In this document: positions 7,691 to 15,380 of the stretch, in pieces | How the letters are laid out: every line of letters begins with the position of its first letter | Numbering within the stretch: the first letter of the stretch is position 1 | Source: Treponema sp. | GTDB lineage: Bacteria; Spirochaetota; Spirochaetia; Treponematales; Breznakiellaceae | Direction of reading: 5' to 3' | Assembly: GCA_031278095.1 (NCBI GenBank) | Contig: JAITLC010000074.1 | Coordinates: 1 to 32,044 of the forward strand | DNA length: 32,044 nt | Translations under genes and position numbers: made by a program | The notes under the pieces: model-generated | Databases searched by the model: none | The model's input: only the letters and a program-made list of their open reading frames with translations | What the model was told of the DNA's origin: nothing

Positions 7691-8785
7691 ATGAAACAGA
7701 CAACAAACGAACGGGAGACAGACGAATTAAGCCTTTTCGAAAACATAACACCCCAGGTGGAGGAGCTGGCAAAAACCATCGACGTTACCGACTCGCAGCA
7801 GATAGAACAATACGCGGCGGGCATCCAAAGCAAAATCGCCGGTTTTTCCGACGGCGTGCTGGCAAGTGTCCGCAACAAGGACTCAGGCTATGTGGGAACC
7901 ATGATGACCGGCCTGCTCGGGGCCATAAGAGGTACAAAGATTGACGAATTGTCCCCCTCCTCCCTGGTACATAAAATTCCCCTGGTAGGAAAGTTCTTTA
8001 ACGCCTTCAAAAATTTTATTTCCCGGTATGAAAAGATCGAGGTCCAGATTGACCGGATCAGTTCCGATCTGGAGAAGGCCCGTATGGATCTGTTAAAAGA
8101 CATCGGCCTCTTTGACATTATGTTTGACCACAACAAAGAGTACTTTAGGGAACTGGAAATTTACATCGCCGCGGGGGAACTAAAGGTAAAAGAACTTAAC
8201 GACAAAGTCATTCCGGATCTGCGGCGCAGAGCCGAAGCCTCCGGCGATCCCATGACCGCACAGCAGGTAAACGACATGATTCAGATGACCAGCCGTTTTG
8301 AAAAAAAAGTACACGACCTGAGGCTTAGCAAAACCATATCGATGCAAATGGCTCCCCAGATCAGGCTGGTTCAAAACAACAGCCGTATCTTGGTGGACAA
8401 GATTCAGACCTCCATCCTGAATACGATTCCCCTGTGGAAAAACCAGATCATTATCGCCATGGGGATATTCAAGCAGGCCAGGGCCCTTGATATGCAGAAA
8501 GAAGTTGACAAGATGACAAACGATCTTCTGCTTAAAAATTCACAGATGCTCAAGGAAACAAGCGCTTCGGTTGTCAGTATGGGGGAAAGGGGAATCGTGG
8601 AAATTGAAACCCTCAAAAAGGTAAACGCCGATTTGATCGCCACCCTGGAAGAAACGATAGCCATTCAGGAAAAAGGCAGGGCGGACCGTAAATCCGCGGA
8701 GGCGGAACTGGTCAAAATCGAATCGGAACTGAAACACAAACTGTCGGAGATTCAGCAGCCGCGCGGCAGGAGATCCGCCGGCTGA
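7691..8785 (+). CDS. telA: TelA family toxic-anion resistance protein
   Basis: The 364-residue protein is largely helical and has the family's most conserved region at about residues 217-250: APQIRLVQNN, followed by KIQTSILNTIPLWKNQ. TelA (PF05816) proteins were found through tellurite resistance and are also linked to resistance to cell-envelope antimicrobials. The mechanism is unclear, but they are thought to act on the cytoplasmic side with membrane partners such as XpaC. An AGGAGG site precedes the ATG. The last codons and the stop lie at the start of a dispersed repeat (from 8782), so the C-terminal tail may have been altered by that element. No TerD genes are present nearby. Confidence 0.9.
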   Translation: MKQTTNERETDELSLFENITPQVEELAKTIDVTDSQQIEQYAAGIQSKIAGFSDGVLASVRNKDSGYVGTMMTGLLGAIRGTKIDELSPSSLVHKIPLVGKFFNAFKNFISRYEKIEVQIDRISSDLEKARMDLLKDIGLFDIMFDHNKEYFRELEIYIAAGELKVKELNDKVIPDLRRRAEASGDPMTAQQVNDMIQMTSRFEKKVHDLRLSKTISMQMAPQIRLVQNNSRILVDKIQTSILNTIPLWKNQIIIAMGIFKQARALDMQKEVDKMTNDLLLKNSQMLKETSASVVSMGERGIVEIETLKKVNADLIATLEETIAIQEKGRADRKSAEAELVKIESELKHKLSEIQQPRGRRSAG

Positions 8786-9030
8786 TTGGAAGGCGGGGGT
8801 CCATACCCCAAGGCTGCCCCGGTTAAAATCATTGCCGCTTGAGGCTGTTCCAAAACCGTGCGCATTAGCGCACAGTCAATTAGTTTTGGAACAGGCTCAC
8901 TTAAAAAAGCTGTAAACCAATCTTCGAATAGGGGTATGGACCCAAGAACCCGCTCACCGGTTCGCGGGAGAGAGTATAATAAATTTCCTCTCAAACGAAG
9001 AACCCCGGGCGAGCTTCTTCGTTTATATCC
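8782..9030 (+). repeat. Dispersed element R1, copy A, interrupted by a palindrome insertion
   Basis: This stretch aligns base for base with 28344-28535 over most of its length, from CTGATTGGAAGG through the TATAAT at 8975-8980 to a 3' hairpin. Arms GGGTCCATACCCC and GGGGTATGGACCC are exact reverse complements. The end is a 10-bp stem (8993-9002 with 9015-9024) followed by a T-rich tract, as in a terminator. A 62-base block at 8841-8902 is absent from copy B. The element supplies the stop codon of telA. The rest of the intergenic stretch to 9136 is AT-rich, with no gene seen. Confidence 0.85.
8841..8902. mobile_element. Inserted palindromic element with 3-bp target duplication
   Basis: The 59-base block 8841-8899 has 12-bp perfect arms (CTGTTCCAAAAC / GTTTTGGAACAG) and an inner GTGCGC/GCGCAC hairpin. 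It is flanked by CTT on both sides (8838-8840 and 8900-8902), whereas copy B of R1 has a single CTT at the same point. This is the pattern left by insertion of a small non-autonomous element. Confidence 0.7.
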
Positions 9031-9136
9031 TTTAACCTCCACGGCGCTTTTTTTTACCAAAATTTTACGTTTCTTTATTCTGATTCTCACAATCAACCTG
9101 CATGATTAGGCGAGTTTAATACACAGGGAGGACTGT

Positions 9137-10312
9137 ATGAGAATTGCCTATTTTACCGATACTTACAGCCCGGAGGTAAACGGGGTAACCAATACCCTGT
9201 CCAGGCTCGGAACCTACCTTGAGGAAAAGCATATCCATCAGGTGATTTTTGCTCCGGCTTACGAAGATGAAGAAACGCCTCCCCGCCCGGAGAACCGGCA
9301 TTCCGTTTACCGCAGCCTGTATCATTTCAAAGGACTAAAGACATCATTCTCTCCGGAGAGCCGCCTGGCCTTTCCTGCCTTCTGGGAGATTGACGAAATC
9401 TGCGACGTCTTTAAGCCGGATCTGGTTCACGTAAGTACCGAACTGGGAATCGGCTTCCGGGGCATGCGTTACGCCGTTACCCGCCGTCTTCCCCTGGTAA
9501 TGAGCTATCACACCAACTACGTCCAATATCTACATTATTTTGATCTTGAACCCTTAAAGCCGCTGCTGGAAGGGTATCTCTCCTGGTTTTACCGTTTTGC
9601 CCACCGCATACTTGTCCCCTCCCGGCACACCCTGGGGGAACTTTTCCAGCGGCAATACCGGAATTTGGGCCTATGGTCCCGGGGAATAGACGCGGCGCTC
9701 TTTAATCCTGCCTTCCGGAACGAAGACCTGCGGAACCGGATTGGAAAGGACAAATGCATATTCCTTTACGCGGGCCGGCTTTCCCCGGAAAAAAGCCTTG
9801 ATATGCTGCTCTACGCCGCCGCCGAACTTGAACGCCGTTTTCCGGGGAGAACGGCGTTTGTGTTTACCGGGGACGGTCCGTACGCGGAAACAATTCGAAA
9901 ACAAAAACTGTCCAATACGGTTCTTACGGGATTCAAACGGGGCAGGGAACTTTCGGAAATCTACGCTTCCGCCGACTGCTTTGCCTTTCCGTCGGGAACC
10001 GAAACCTTCGGTAACGCCGTCCTGGAGGCCATGGCTTCGGGCCTGCCGGTAGCGGGAGTGGCAAGCGGCGGAGTTACGGATTTTCTTTCCCATCGAATCA
10101 ACGCCCTCCTCTGTCCCGACGGCAGCCGGGAAGCCTTTCTGGAAAATCTCGTTACCCTTATGGAAATGCCGGAACTCCGCCTGACTTTGGCGGAAAATGC
10201 CCGGAAAACCGCCCTGGCCCGGGATTGGAACCGCGTCTTTGACGGGCTCATAAACACATACAATGAAGTCATAGAAGAACAGCGGCAGCGGTACTGGAAA
10301 AAGGCTTCCTAA
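9137..10312 (+). CDS. GT4-family glycosyltransferase
   Basis: The 391-residue protein has the GT-B fold features of family 4. The N-terminal domain opens with RIAYFTDTYSPEVNGVTNTL, a signature of lipid- or mannose-linked alpha-glycosyltransferases (MgtA / PimB-like). The C-terminal domain has the YAGRLSPEKS donor-site loop and the EX7E motif in GTETFGNAVLEAM. It probably transfers a sugar from a nucleotide donor to a membrane lipid such as diacylglycerol, but the exact sugar and acceptor cannot be read from sequence. GGGAGG precedes the ATG. The gene stands alone between two repeat-rich intergenic stretches. Confidence 0.88.
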   Translation: MRIAYFTDTYSPEVNGVTNTLSRLGTYLEEKHIHQVIFAPAYEDEETPPRPENRHSVYRSLYHFKGLKTSFSPESRLAFPAFWEIDEICDVFKPDLVHVSTELGIGFRGMRYAVTRRLPLVMSYHTNYVQYLHYFDLEPLKPLLEGYLSWFYRFAHRILVPSRHTLGELFQRQYRNLGLWSRGIDAALFNPAFRNEDLRNRIGKDKCIFLYAGRLSPEKSLDMLLYAAAELERRFPGRTAFVFTGDGPYAETIRKQKLSNTVLTGFKRGRELSEIYASADCFAFPSGTETFGNAVLEAMASGLPVAGVASGGVTDFLSHRINALLCPDGSREAFLENLVTLMEMPELRLTLAENARKTALARDWNRVFDGLINTYNEVIEEQRQRYWKKAS

Positions 10313-10424
10313 TGAGCCGTCCGTTACCTGCCTCCCGTTTGTCCGGCAGTCCGGCCGCCGTTTCCGGTAAGCCGTCCGGAAGTCTTTTCGCATGAAACAA
10401 ACCACAATTTTGCCGGATCATTAA

Positions 10425-10538
10425 AGAAACGCTGATTAAATGACGCCAATCAGCGTTTCTCTGTGTATGCGCTCATTTCATTGCGCACATACCGCATTAA
10501 AACGGCACTGATTTATTCTCGATTGAATAAATCAGTGC
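10425..10538 (+). repeat. Three-hairpin element R2, copy 1, upstream of phnI
   Basis: Hairpin 1 (10425-10460) has a perfect 13-bp stem around AAATGACGCC. Hairpin 2 (10465-10492) carries the loop TCATTTCATTGC. Hairpin 3 (10505-10538) has a perfect 13-bp stem GCACTGATTTATT/AATAAATCAGTGC. Hairpins 1 and 2 recur before gltB and hairpin 1 before the NlpC/P60 gene. A weak -10-like TATAAC lies at 10596-10601 before phnI. The rest of 10313-10637 shows no gene. Confidence 0.75.
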
Positions 10539-10637
10539 TTCATTAAGCATCTTTGAGGTTAAAATCCCTGTATTTTTACCATAATTTTACCCGGATATAA
10601 CAGAATTCCAACAATCAGGGCTTACGCTGAAGTCGTT

Positions 10638-11924
10638 ATGGCATATTCAGCGGTAAAAGGCGGACAGGAGGCGGTGGCGGAAAGCATCAGGCTGCTGGAA
10701 AAAAACCGCTCCACGGGTCAGAGAGATCTGGATCTTGAGTCTCTGGAAAAAGGTATGGCCCTTCTCATCGACCGGATTATGGGGGAAGCGGGTTTTTACG
10801 CCCCCGCCTATGCGGCCCTGGCCCTGAAACAATCCGCCGGTTCCCCGGAGGAAGCGGTTTTCCTGCTCAGGGCCTACCGTTCAACCCTGTCCCGTTCATA
10901 CCTGAGCCTCCCCATGGACGGTGCAGACATGCGGATCCGGCGGCGTATATCCGCTGCCTTTAAGGATATTCCCGGCGGACAGTTTCTGGGGGCAACATTC
11001 GACTATACCCACCGGCTCCTCAACTTCGACCTCCAGGATGAAACCCGCAACACTTTGACCGACGAAAGCGTTCTTTACCCTGAAAAAACCGCCGCCGGAG
11101 AACGGCCGGCAGGGAAAGAAACCGCCGCAAGAGAACAAACCGCACCGGAAAACCAGAGCGGCCCCATCCGCACACACCGGGTTTCGGATGAACTGCGGCG
11201 GGAAGGGCTTATCGGCGCCGGAGGAGACGACGGAGATTTCCGGGATCTTGATCCGCTGGATATAACCCAGGAACCCCTCACCTTTCCCGCTCCCCGATCC
11301 TCCAGACTGCAAACTCTGGCAAGGGCGGATACGGGCTACATTAGCGGCCTGGCCTACGCGGCGATCCGGGGCTTCGGTTCCGGCCACCCCACCGTGGGGG
11401 AACTGCGGGCCGGAACCCTGGAAGTAACGATCCCCCATCCCCTCGCCGAAGGGGAAAAACTCTTTGTGGGGGATATCGCGGTAACCGAGGTGGAGTCTCT
11501 CTTTCCCGAGGAAGACCGGGAAACCAAAAAAGAAGAAAAGGATGATCCCCTCAAGCTCCTCTCTTCCGGCCAGGGGGACAAGGCGGATACTTCCGTCAAT
11601 ATTCTGAGCCTGGGCACGGGCTACGGCATGGTCTTCGGCAGGAACGATACCAAGGCCATTGCCATGTCGATTCTGGATTATTCCCTGAATATAGCAGATT
11701 CCGGTTCCGCCGAAAACCACGGAGGCGCTAATACCGGTGGAAGCAACGGTAACGGCGGCGAGACTTCCATTCTGGAAAACCAGGAATTTGTTCTCCTCCA
11801 CGGGGATTGCCTGGAGATGAACGGTTTCATCTCCCATCTCAAACTGCCCCACTACGTTACCTTCCAGTCCAAGCTGGATCGGGTACGGTACACACAAAAG
11901 AAGGCGGATCATGACCGGTTATAA
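10638..11924 (+). CDS. phnI: Carbon-phosphorus lyase core complex subunit PhnI
   Basis: PhnI is part of the PhnGHIJ complex. It is a nucleosidase that helps join a phosphonate to the ribose of ATP before C-P bond cleavage. Clear family landmarks are MAYSAVKGG at the start, LALKQSAG, FLLRAYRSTL, ISAAFKDIPGGQFLGATFDY, the SSRLQTLARADTGYISGLAY stretch and the C-terminal GFISHLKLPHYVTFQ. The 428 residues exceed the roughly 354 of the E. coli protein. The extra length lies in low-complexity linkers (about 143-175, 285-305 and 355-375, one Gly/Asn-rich). The ribosome site before ATG 10638 is weak. It overlaps phnJ by 14 bases. phnG and phnH are not adjacent. Confidence 0.93.
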   Translation: MAYSAVKGGQEAVAESIRLLEKNRSTGQRDLDLESLEKGMALLIDRIMGEAGFYAPAYAALALKQSAGSPEEAVFLLRAYRSTLSRSYLSLPMDGADMRIRRRISAAFKDIPGGQFLGATFDYTHRLLNFDLQDETRNTLTDESVLYPEKTAAGERPAGKETAAREQTAPENQSGPIRTHRVSDELRREGLIGAGGDDGDFRDLDPLDITQEPLTFPAPRSSRLQTLARADTGYISGLAYAAIRGFGSGHPTVGELRAGTLEVTIPHPLAEGEKLFVGDIAVTEVESLFPEEDRETKKEEKDDPLKLLSSGQGDKADTSVNILSLGTGYGMVFGRNDTKAIAMSILDYSLNIADSGSAENHGGANTGGSNGNGGETSILENQEFVLLHGDCLEMNGFISHLKLPHYVTFQSKLDRVRYTQKKADHDRL

Positions 11925-12744
11925 TTTTGCTTTTCTGGATGAGGGCTCCAAGCGGCTTGTTCGGCGGGCCCTGTTAAAAGCGGTGGCTATTCCGGGCTAC
12001 CAGGTGCCTTTCGGTTCCAGGGAGCTTCCCATAGGCCGGGGCTGGGGAACCGGGGGAATACAGATCACCCTTTCGATCATCGGCCAAAAGGATACCCTCA
12101 AGGTGATCGACCAGGGTAGCGACGACAGCGTTAACGCCGTGTCCATCCGCTCCTTTGTTTCCGCCTGTACCAACATAAAAACTACCACCGATTCGGAGGA
12201 AGCCACGGTGATCCAAACCCGCCACCGTATCCCCGAGACTCCCCTGCGGAACGATCAGATTCTGGTGCTACAAGTTCCCCTTCCCGAAGCCCTGCGGCTG
12301 GTGGAACCCCTGGAGTCGGTAACCAAAAAAATGCATTCCGAAATGGACTACGCTCCCATCTGGCTGGCCCTGTACGAAAATATCGTCCGTGTGGGGGAAA
12401 TCGAACTGGGGGCCGATTATCCTATGATGGTGGAAGACCGCTATATCATGATGCCTTCCCCCATTCCCCGCTTCGACAACCCCAAACTTAACAACAGCCC
12501 CGCCCTGCATCTTTTCGGTGCGGGCCGGGAAAAAAAGATCTACGCCCTGCCGCCCTACACAAAAGCGGAGTCCCTCTGCTTTGAGGATCATCCCTTCCGT
12601 ACCGAGGATATGTCCGGCAGGGTGTGTCGTCTTTGCGGAGCTACGGATGTTTTTATGGACGAATTTTTTGATTCCGCCACGGGGGACAAACAGTACCAGT
12701 GCTCCGACAGCGGGTATTGCGAGAAACGAAGAAGTACTCAATGA
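11911..12744 (+). CDS. phnJ: Carbon-phosphorus lyase radical-SAM subunit PhnJ
   Basis: PhnJ cleaves the carbon-phosphorus bond of ribose-linked phosphonates by S-adenosylmethionine radical chemistry. The 277-residue protein begins MTGYNFAFLDEGSKRLVRRA and keeps the GWGTGGIQITL and DDSVNAVSIR segments. The C-terminal cysteines have the exact CX2CX21CX5C spacing of the family (CRLC to CSDSGYC), so the iron-sulfur site looks intact. It overlaps phnI and is surely co-transcribed with it. No phnK, phnL or phnM follows. Downstream are repeats and a gene relic. The stop codon lies within AATGAAGAACC, the end of an R1-like repeat. Confidence 0.95.
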   Translation: MTGYNFAFLDEGSKRLVRRALLKAVAIPGYQVPFGSRELPIGRGWGTGGIQITLSIIGQKDTLKVIDQGSDDSVNAVSIRSFVSACTNIKTTTDSEEATVIQTRHRIPETPLRNDQILVLQVPLPEALRLVEPLESVTKKMHSEMDYAPIWLALYENIVRVGEIELGADYPMMVEDRYIMMPSPIPRFDNPKLNNSPALHLFGAGREKKIYALPPYTKAESLCFEDHPFRTEDMSGRVCRLCGATDVFMDEFFDSATGDKQYQCSDSGYCEKRRSTQ

Positions 12745-12805
12745 AGAACCTCGGAGCCAAGCTCCTGAGTATAAGGTATGGATTGTATACAGGGTTCATA
12801 CAATT
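12741..12805 (-). repeat. R1-like partial repeat (copy D) with hairpin after phnJ
   Basis: On the minus strand the stretch reads GTATGAACCC, then a hairpin, then GAGGTTCTTCATT, the same order and end as R1. The hairpin CTCGGAGC-CAA-GCTCCTGAG (12750-12769) could end phnIJ transcription, although no T-tract follows it on the plus strand. It begins at the phnJ stop codon. Confidence 0.4.
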
Positions 12806-12846
12806 GAGCTTGTTCCAAAAGCTGAAGTTTTGGAGCAGCCTCAATT
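12802..12846. repeat. Palindrome of the TGTTCCAAAA family
   Basis: Left arm AATTGAGCTTGTTCCAAAA and right arm TTTTGGAGCAGCCTCAATT pair with a few mismatches around a short loop. This copy shows the full 19-base consensus arm. It directly adjoins R1 copy D. Confidence 0.8.
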
Positions 12847-13020
12847 TATACTTTCATTGCTCATTATTTTGATTACATTATTTCGCAACAGGGGCAACCC
12901 CCTGGCTGTGAACCCCGCCTGCGAATCAACAGATATACTTTCTCCAACAATATATTGGACTGAATCTTTAAAATCATTCCATTCTAAATCTAATGCCCGG
13001 TAAAGCAGGTATGAGGAGCA
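12841..13020 (-). pseudogene. Relic of a PIN-domain toxin gene (C-terminal fragment)
   Basis: In one minus-strand frame this stretch encodes ALDLEWNDFKDSVQYIVGES and then ISVD before the frame continues into SQAGFTARGLPLLRNN and a stop at 12841. The WxDFxDxVQY segment matches the DFEDAxQY motif that precedes the last active-site acidic residues of PIN-domain ribonucleases (VapC-like). The TRN-DF motif expected next is missing. No start codon, N-terminal half or antitoxin gene is present. I read it as the decayed end of a toxin-antitoxin module. Confidence 0.45.
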
Positions 13021-13046
13021 ATGCCCCCCATACCCGTGTCTACCCC

Positions 13047-13364
13047 TTATTTTGCGTAGGCCGTAGTTTTGACCAGTACGAATAAAAAGGTCGTTGTTGT
13101 TGTAATCTGTTTGCCTGAGGCTTCGGCTGCTTTGACTGCAGCAGCATATTCGGCATATCCTGAGTCAACAATCCCAAGAATGGTCGAATATGACGCGATT
13201 TCCTGAGCGCCGTCGGTCACTGCCGCTTTGGCGCCGCCGCCTGAAAAAAGGCCGTGCGCATCAGATGTCCCGCCGATAGAACTTGCGGTAACACAACCGG
13301 CCAGGGGGAGAACCATTGCCGCTACAAGGACAGCAATAACCAAAAGAGAGGAAGACTTCTTCAT
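13047..13364 (-). CDS. Small TRL-like lipoprotein
   Basis: The 105-residue protein has a lipoprotein signal with lipobox LAGC (cysteine at residue 24). The mature part is short and rich in Ala, Gly and Thr. The pattern TASSIGG...GAKAAVTDGAQEIASYSTILGIVDSGYAEYAAAVKAAEASGK followed by a beta-like ending resembles the TRL-like family (PF13146) of small envelope lipoproteins of unknown function. The active-site-like conserved Asp of typical members is not evident, so the match is moderate. AAGGAG precedes the ATG. A good promoter lies at 13417-13445. It lies downstream of parB on the same strand but has its own promoter. Confidence 0.65.
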   Translation of the reverse strand: MKKSSSLLVIAVLVAAMVLPLAGCVTASSIGGTSDAHGLFSGGGAKAAVTDGAQEIASYSTILGIVDSGYAEYAAAVKAAEASGKQITTTTTFLFVLVKTTAYAK

Positions 13365-13416
13365 AATAAGACTCCTTATACAATATTTTCCCTATTCAAC
13401 GATAGGTAATGGAATC

Positions 13417-13445
13417 AGTATCATTTTATTTGTAGATAGTGTCAA
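13417..13445 (-). promoter_or_regulatory. Promoter of the TRL-like lipoprotein gene
   Basis: On the minus strand there is a perfect TTGACA (13440-13445), a 17-base spacer and GATACT (13417-13422). It predicts a leader of about 46 bases. The gene is therefore probably transcribed independently of parAB. Confidence 0.6.
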
Positions 13446-13492
13446 TACGTATGAAACTGTTTTTCAACGTTTGCGGCCGGATTTTAGAATTT

Positions 13493-14593
13493 CTACATTA
13501 CAATCCCGCGGCCGAGGATCTCGTAGAGCCGTTCCAGGTCTTCCATGGAGTAGTAGTCGATGTGGATGAGGCCCCTGTTGAGGTCTCCGTCTATGACCAC
13601 CTTGGTACCGAGGGCGCCGATGAATTTTTCTTCCATGGCGTCAAGTTCCGGGGCGCGGCGGATGGGTTCCCCGTCTTTTTTGGAATTTTTTTTGCCTTTT
13701 TCGCCGTTAAGGGCGGCGGCCTGTTTCTCCGCTTCCCGAACAGAAAGGCTCTTGCTCAGGATTTCCTTGAAGAGCAGGGTTTGTTTTTCGGCCTGGTTCA
13801 CCATGAGGATCGCCCGTGCATGGCCGGAACTGAGTTCCCCTTTGGCGAGGCTTTCCTGTACAGGGATAGGCAGCTTGAGGAGGCGGAGGGCATTTGCCAC
13901 GGTAGAACGGTTCTTCCCTACACGGAGGGCTGCTTCTTCCTGGGATAGTCCTGAAATTTCCATGAGGGTTTTATACGCGGAGGCCTCTTCAATGGGGTCA
14001 AGGTCTTCCCGCTGTACGTTTTCGATAAGGGAAATTTCCAGACGTTCCGGTTCTGGATAGGAGTGGAGAACGACCGGTATTTCCGTAAGGCCGGCAAGAG
14101 CGGCTGCCCTGCTCCGCCGTTCTCCGGCGATGATGATGTAGGTGCCGCCGCCTACGTCTTCGGCAATAATCGGCTGAATGATACCGTGTTCCTTGATGGA
14201 ATCGGCAAGTTCCCTGAGACTTTCCTCATCGAAGCGCTTGCGGGGCTGGCCGGGATTGGGCTTCAGGGAGGAAAGGGGGACGAGGAGCGGGGAAGCGGCC
14301 GGGACGATGTCTGCGGCATGTTCCGGCTCAGCTTTGATTGCTTCCGTTTGCCCGGTCTCCGGAACGGTTTTTCCGGCTTTGGCCTGCGAAGGGGGCGCCT
14401 TTTTATCTTCTGGGGTCAAGCCTTTAAGGGAGGCTATTTCGGCAAGGCTGATACCGGTATTTTCATTATTAGCATCATTGATGCTTGCTCCATCTTCAAG
14501 CGGAAGATCCTGCTCTTTCATTCCGGAATTCATGTCGTCCATGAGGGCTTCCATGCCCCGGCCCAGGCCGTGTTTTGGTGTTTTAGGCGCCAC
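13493..14593 (-). CDS. parB: Chromosome-partitioning protein ParB
   Basis: The 366-residue protein binds parS sites, loads as a CTP-dependent clamp and recruits ParA for chromosome segregation. After a short KHGLGRGMEALM start typical of ParB and an acidic/Ala-rich linker (about 15-100), it has the ParB box: NPGQPRKRFDEESL, the CTP-binding GERRSRAA, and ENVQREDLDPIEEA. A helix-turn-helix follows in LSQEEAALRVGKNRSTVANA. The C-terminal dimerisation region is short. I chose the GTG at 14593 because AGGGAGGT precedes it and because this gives the expected N-terminus. Extension further upstream runs inside parA. It overlaps parA by 11 bases. No parS consensus was seen in the window. Confidence 0.93.
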   Translation of the reverse strand: MAPKTPKHGLGRGMEALMDDMNSGMKEQDLPLEDGASINDANNENTGISLAEIASLKGLTPEDKKAPPSQAKAGKTVPETGQTEAIKAEPEHAADIVPAASPLLVPLSSLKPNPGQPRKRFDEESLRELADSIKEHGIIQPIIAEDVGGGTYIIIAGERRSRAAALAGLTEIPVVLHSYPEPERLEISLIENVQREDLDPIEEASAYKTLMEISGLSQEEAALRVGKNRSTVANALRLLKLPIPVQESLAKGELSSGHARAILMVNQAEKQTLLFKEILSKSLSVREAEKQAAALNGEKGKKNSKKDGEPIRRAPELDAMEEKFIGALGTKVVIDGDLNRGLIHIDYYSMEDLERLYEILGRGIVM

Positions 14594-15344
14594 GTGTAAG
14601 TACCTCCCTGGCAAGACTCCGGTAGGCTCTGGCCCCGGAACATTCAGGATCGTAGCGGCTAATCGGTAATCCGTAACTGGGAGCTTCGGAGAGCCGCACA
14701 TTTCTGGGAATAATGGTGGAAAAAACCCGGCTTTTGAAGTAGCCGGAGACTTCCCGGACTACATCCTGGGCAAGTCGTGTCCGGGGATCGTACATGGTAA
14801 AGAAAATTCCCCCAATGTCCAGGGAGGGATTGAGGTTTTTCTGGATCTTTTTGATCGTCTGCAGGAGCAGGGTAAGGCCTTCCATGGCAAAATATTCACA
14901 CTGCATGGGGATCAGCGCCGCATCTGCGGCGGTCATGCCGTTGAGGGTCAGGATACCCAGAGAAGGCGGACAGTCAATCAACAGGTAATCGTAGGTATCT
15001 TTTACCGGTTCAAGGGCCTTTTTAAGGAAAAAATTCCGCTCTTTCTGTTCAATTAATTCCACGGCCGCTCCGGAAAGATCGATACTGGCCGGAATCGCAC
15101 CAAGGCCGGGAATCGCGGTCTTGCGGATTGCCTCTTCTATCTTTACCTGCCCGGACAAAAGTTCGTAGATTCCCGGTTTTGGGGGCTTGTTGGCGCCTAT
15201 GCCGCTGGAAAGGTTAGCCTGGGAATCAAAATCCACCAGGAGCACTTTTTTCCCTTCTTCAGCCAGGTAGGCGCCTATGTTTAGGGCAGAAGTAGTTTTC
15301 CCCACTCCTCCCTTTTGATTTACAAAAACATAGGTCTTTCCCAT
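14583..15344 (-). CDS. parA: Chromosome-partitioning ATPase ParA (Soj)
   Basis: The 253-residue ATPase drives segregation of ParB-parS complexes and often controls replication initiation. It opens with the deviant Walker A KGGVGKTT (about residues 11-18), followed by the VDFDSQANLSSG switch and the LLIDCPPSLGILTLN Walker B region. It is Soj-like, lacking the N-terminal DNA-binding domain of plasmid ParA. There is no Shine-Dalgarno before ATG 15344. Instead a TATAAT box ends six bases upstream, so the mRNA probably begins at the start codon. A perfect DnaA box lies in the same promoter. Confidence 0.95.
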   Translation of the reverse strand: MGKTYVFVNQKGGVGKTTSALNIGAYLAEEGKKVLLVDFDSQANLSSGIGANKPPKPGIYELLSGQVKIEEAIRKTAIPGLGAIPASIDLSGAAVELIEQKERNFFLKKALEPVKDTYDYLLIDCPPSLGILTLNGMTAADAALIPMQCEYFAMEGLTLLLQTIKKIQKNLNPSLDIGGIFFTMYDPRTRLAQDVVREVSGYFKSRVFSTIIPRNVRLSEAPSYGLPISRYDPECSGARAYRSLAREVLTRGA

Positions 15345-15350
15345 GGGCAG

Positions 15351-15380
15351 ATTATAATGCTATTGAATTGTGGATAACAA
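15351..15380 (-). promoter_or_regulatory. parA promoter giving a probable leaderless mRNA
   Basis: On the minus strand TTGTTA (15375-15380) and TATAAT (15351-15356) are 18 bases apart. Only six bases separate the -10 box from the parA ATG, so transcription should begin at or next to the start codon. That agrees with the lack of a ribosome site. Confidence 0.55.
15369..15377 (-). promoter_or_regulatory. Perfect DnaA box in the parA upstream region
   Basis: TTATCCACA on the minus strand is the full consensus DnaA-binding 9-mer. It overlaps the -35 region of parA and lies 15 bases before the divergent HAD gene start. Only one box was seen, so this is a regulatory candidate rather than an origin. 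Confidence 0.55.

Noticed and set aside
8858..9109. Similar short frames in R1 copies A and B (VNQSSNRGM...SPVRG) that could encode a conserved peptide
   Set aside because: Within the aligned part most base differences change the amino acid, no ribosome site precedes either frame, and the DNA shows stem-preserving changes instead. The likeness reflects the repeat, not coding selection.
10896..11912. 338-codon frame antisense to phnI
   Set aside because: phnI is unmistakable on the plus strand; the antisense product has no recognisable features.
14585..14600. CACGTG core resembling the centre of a parS site at the parA-parB overlap
   Set aside because: Only the central six bases match the TGTTTCACGTGAAACA consensus; the flanks do not, and CACGTG is short enough to occur by chance.
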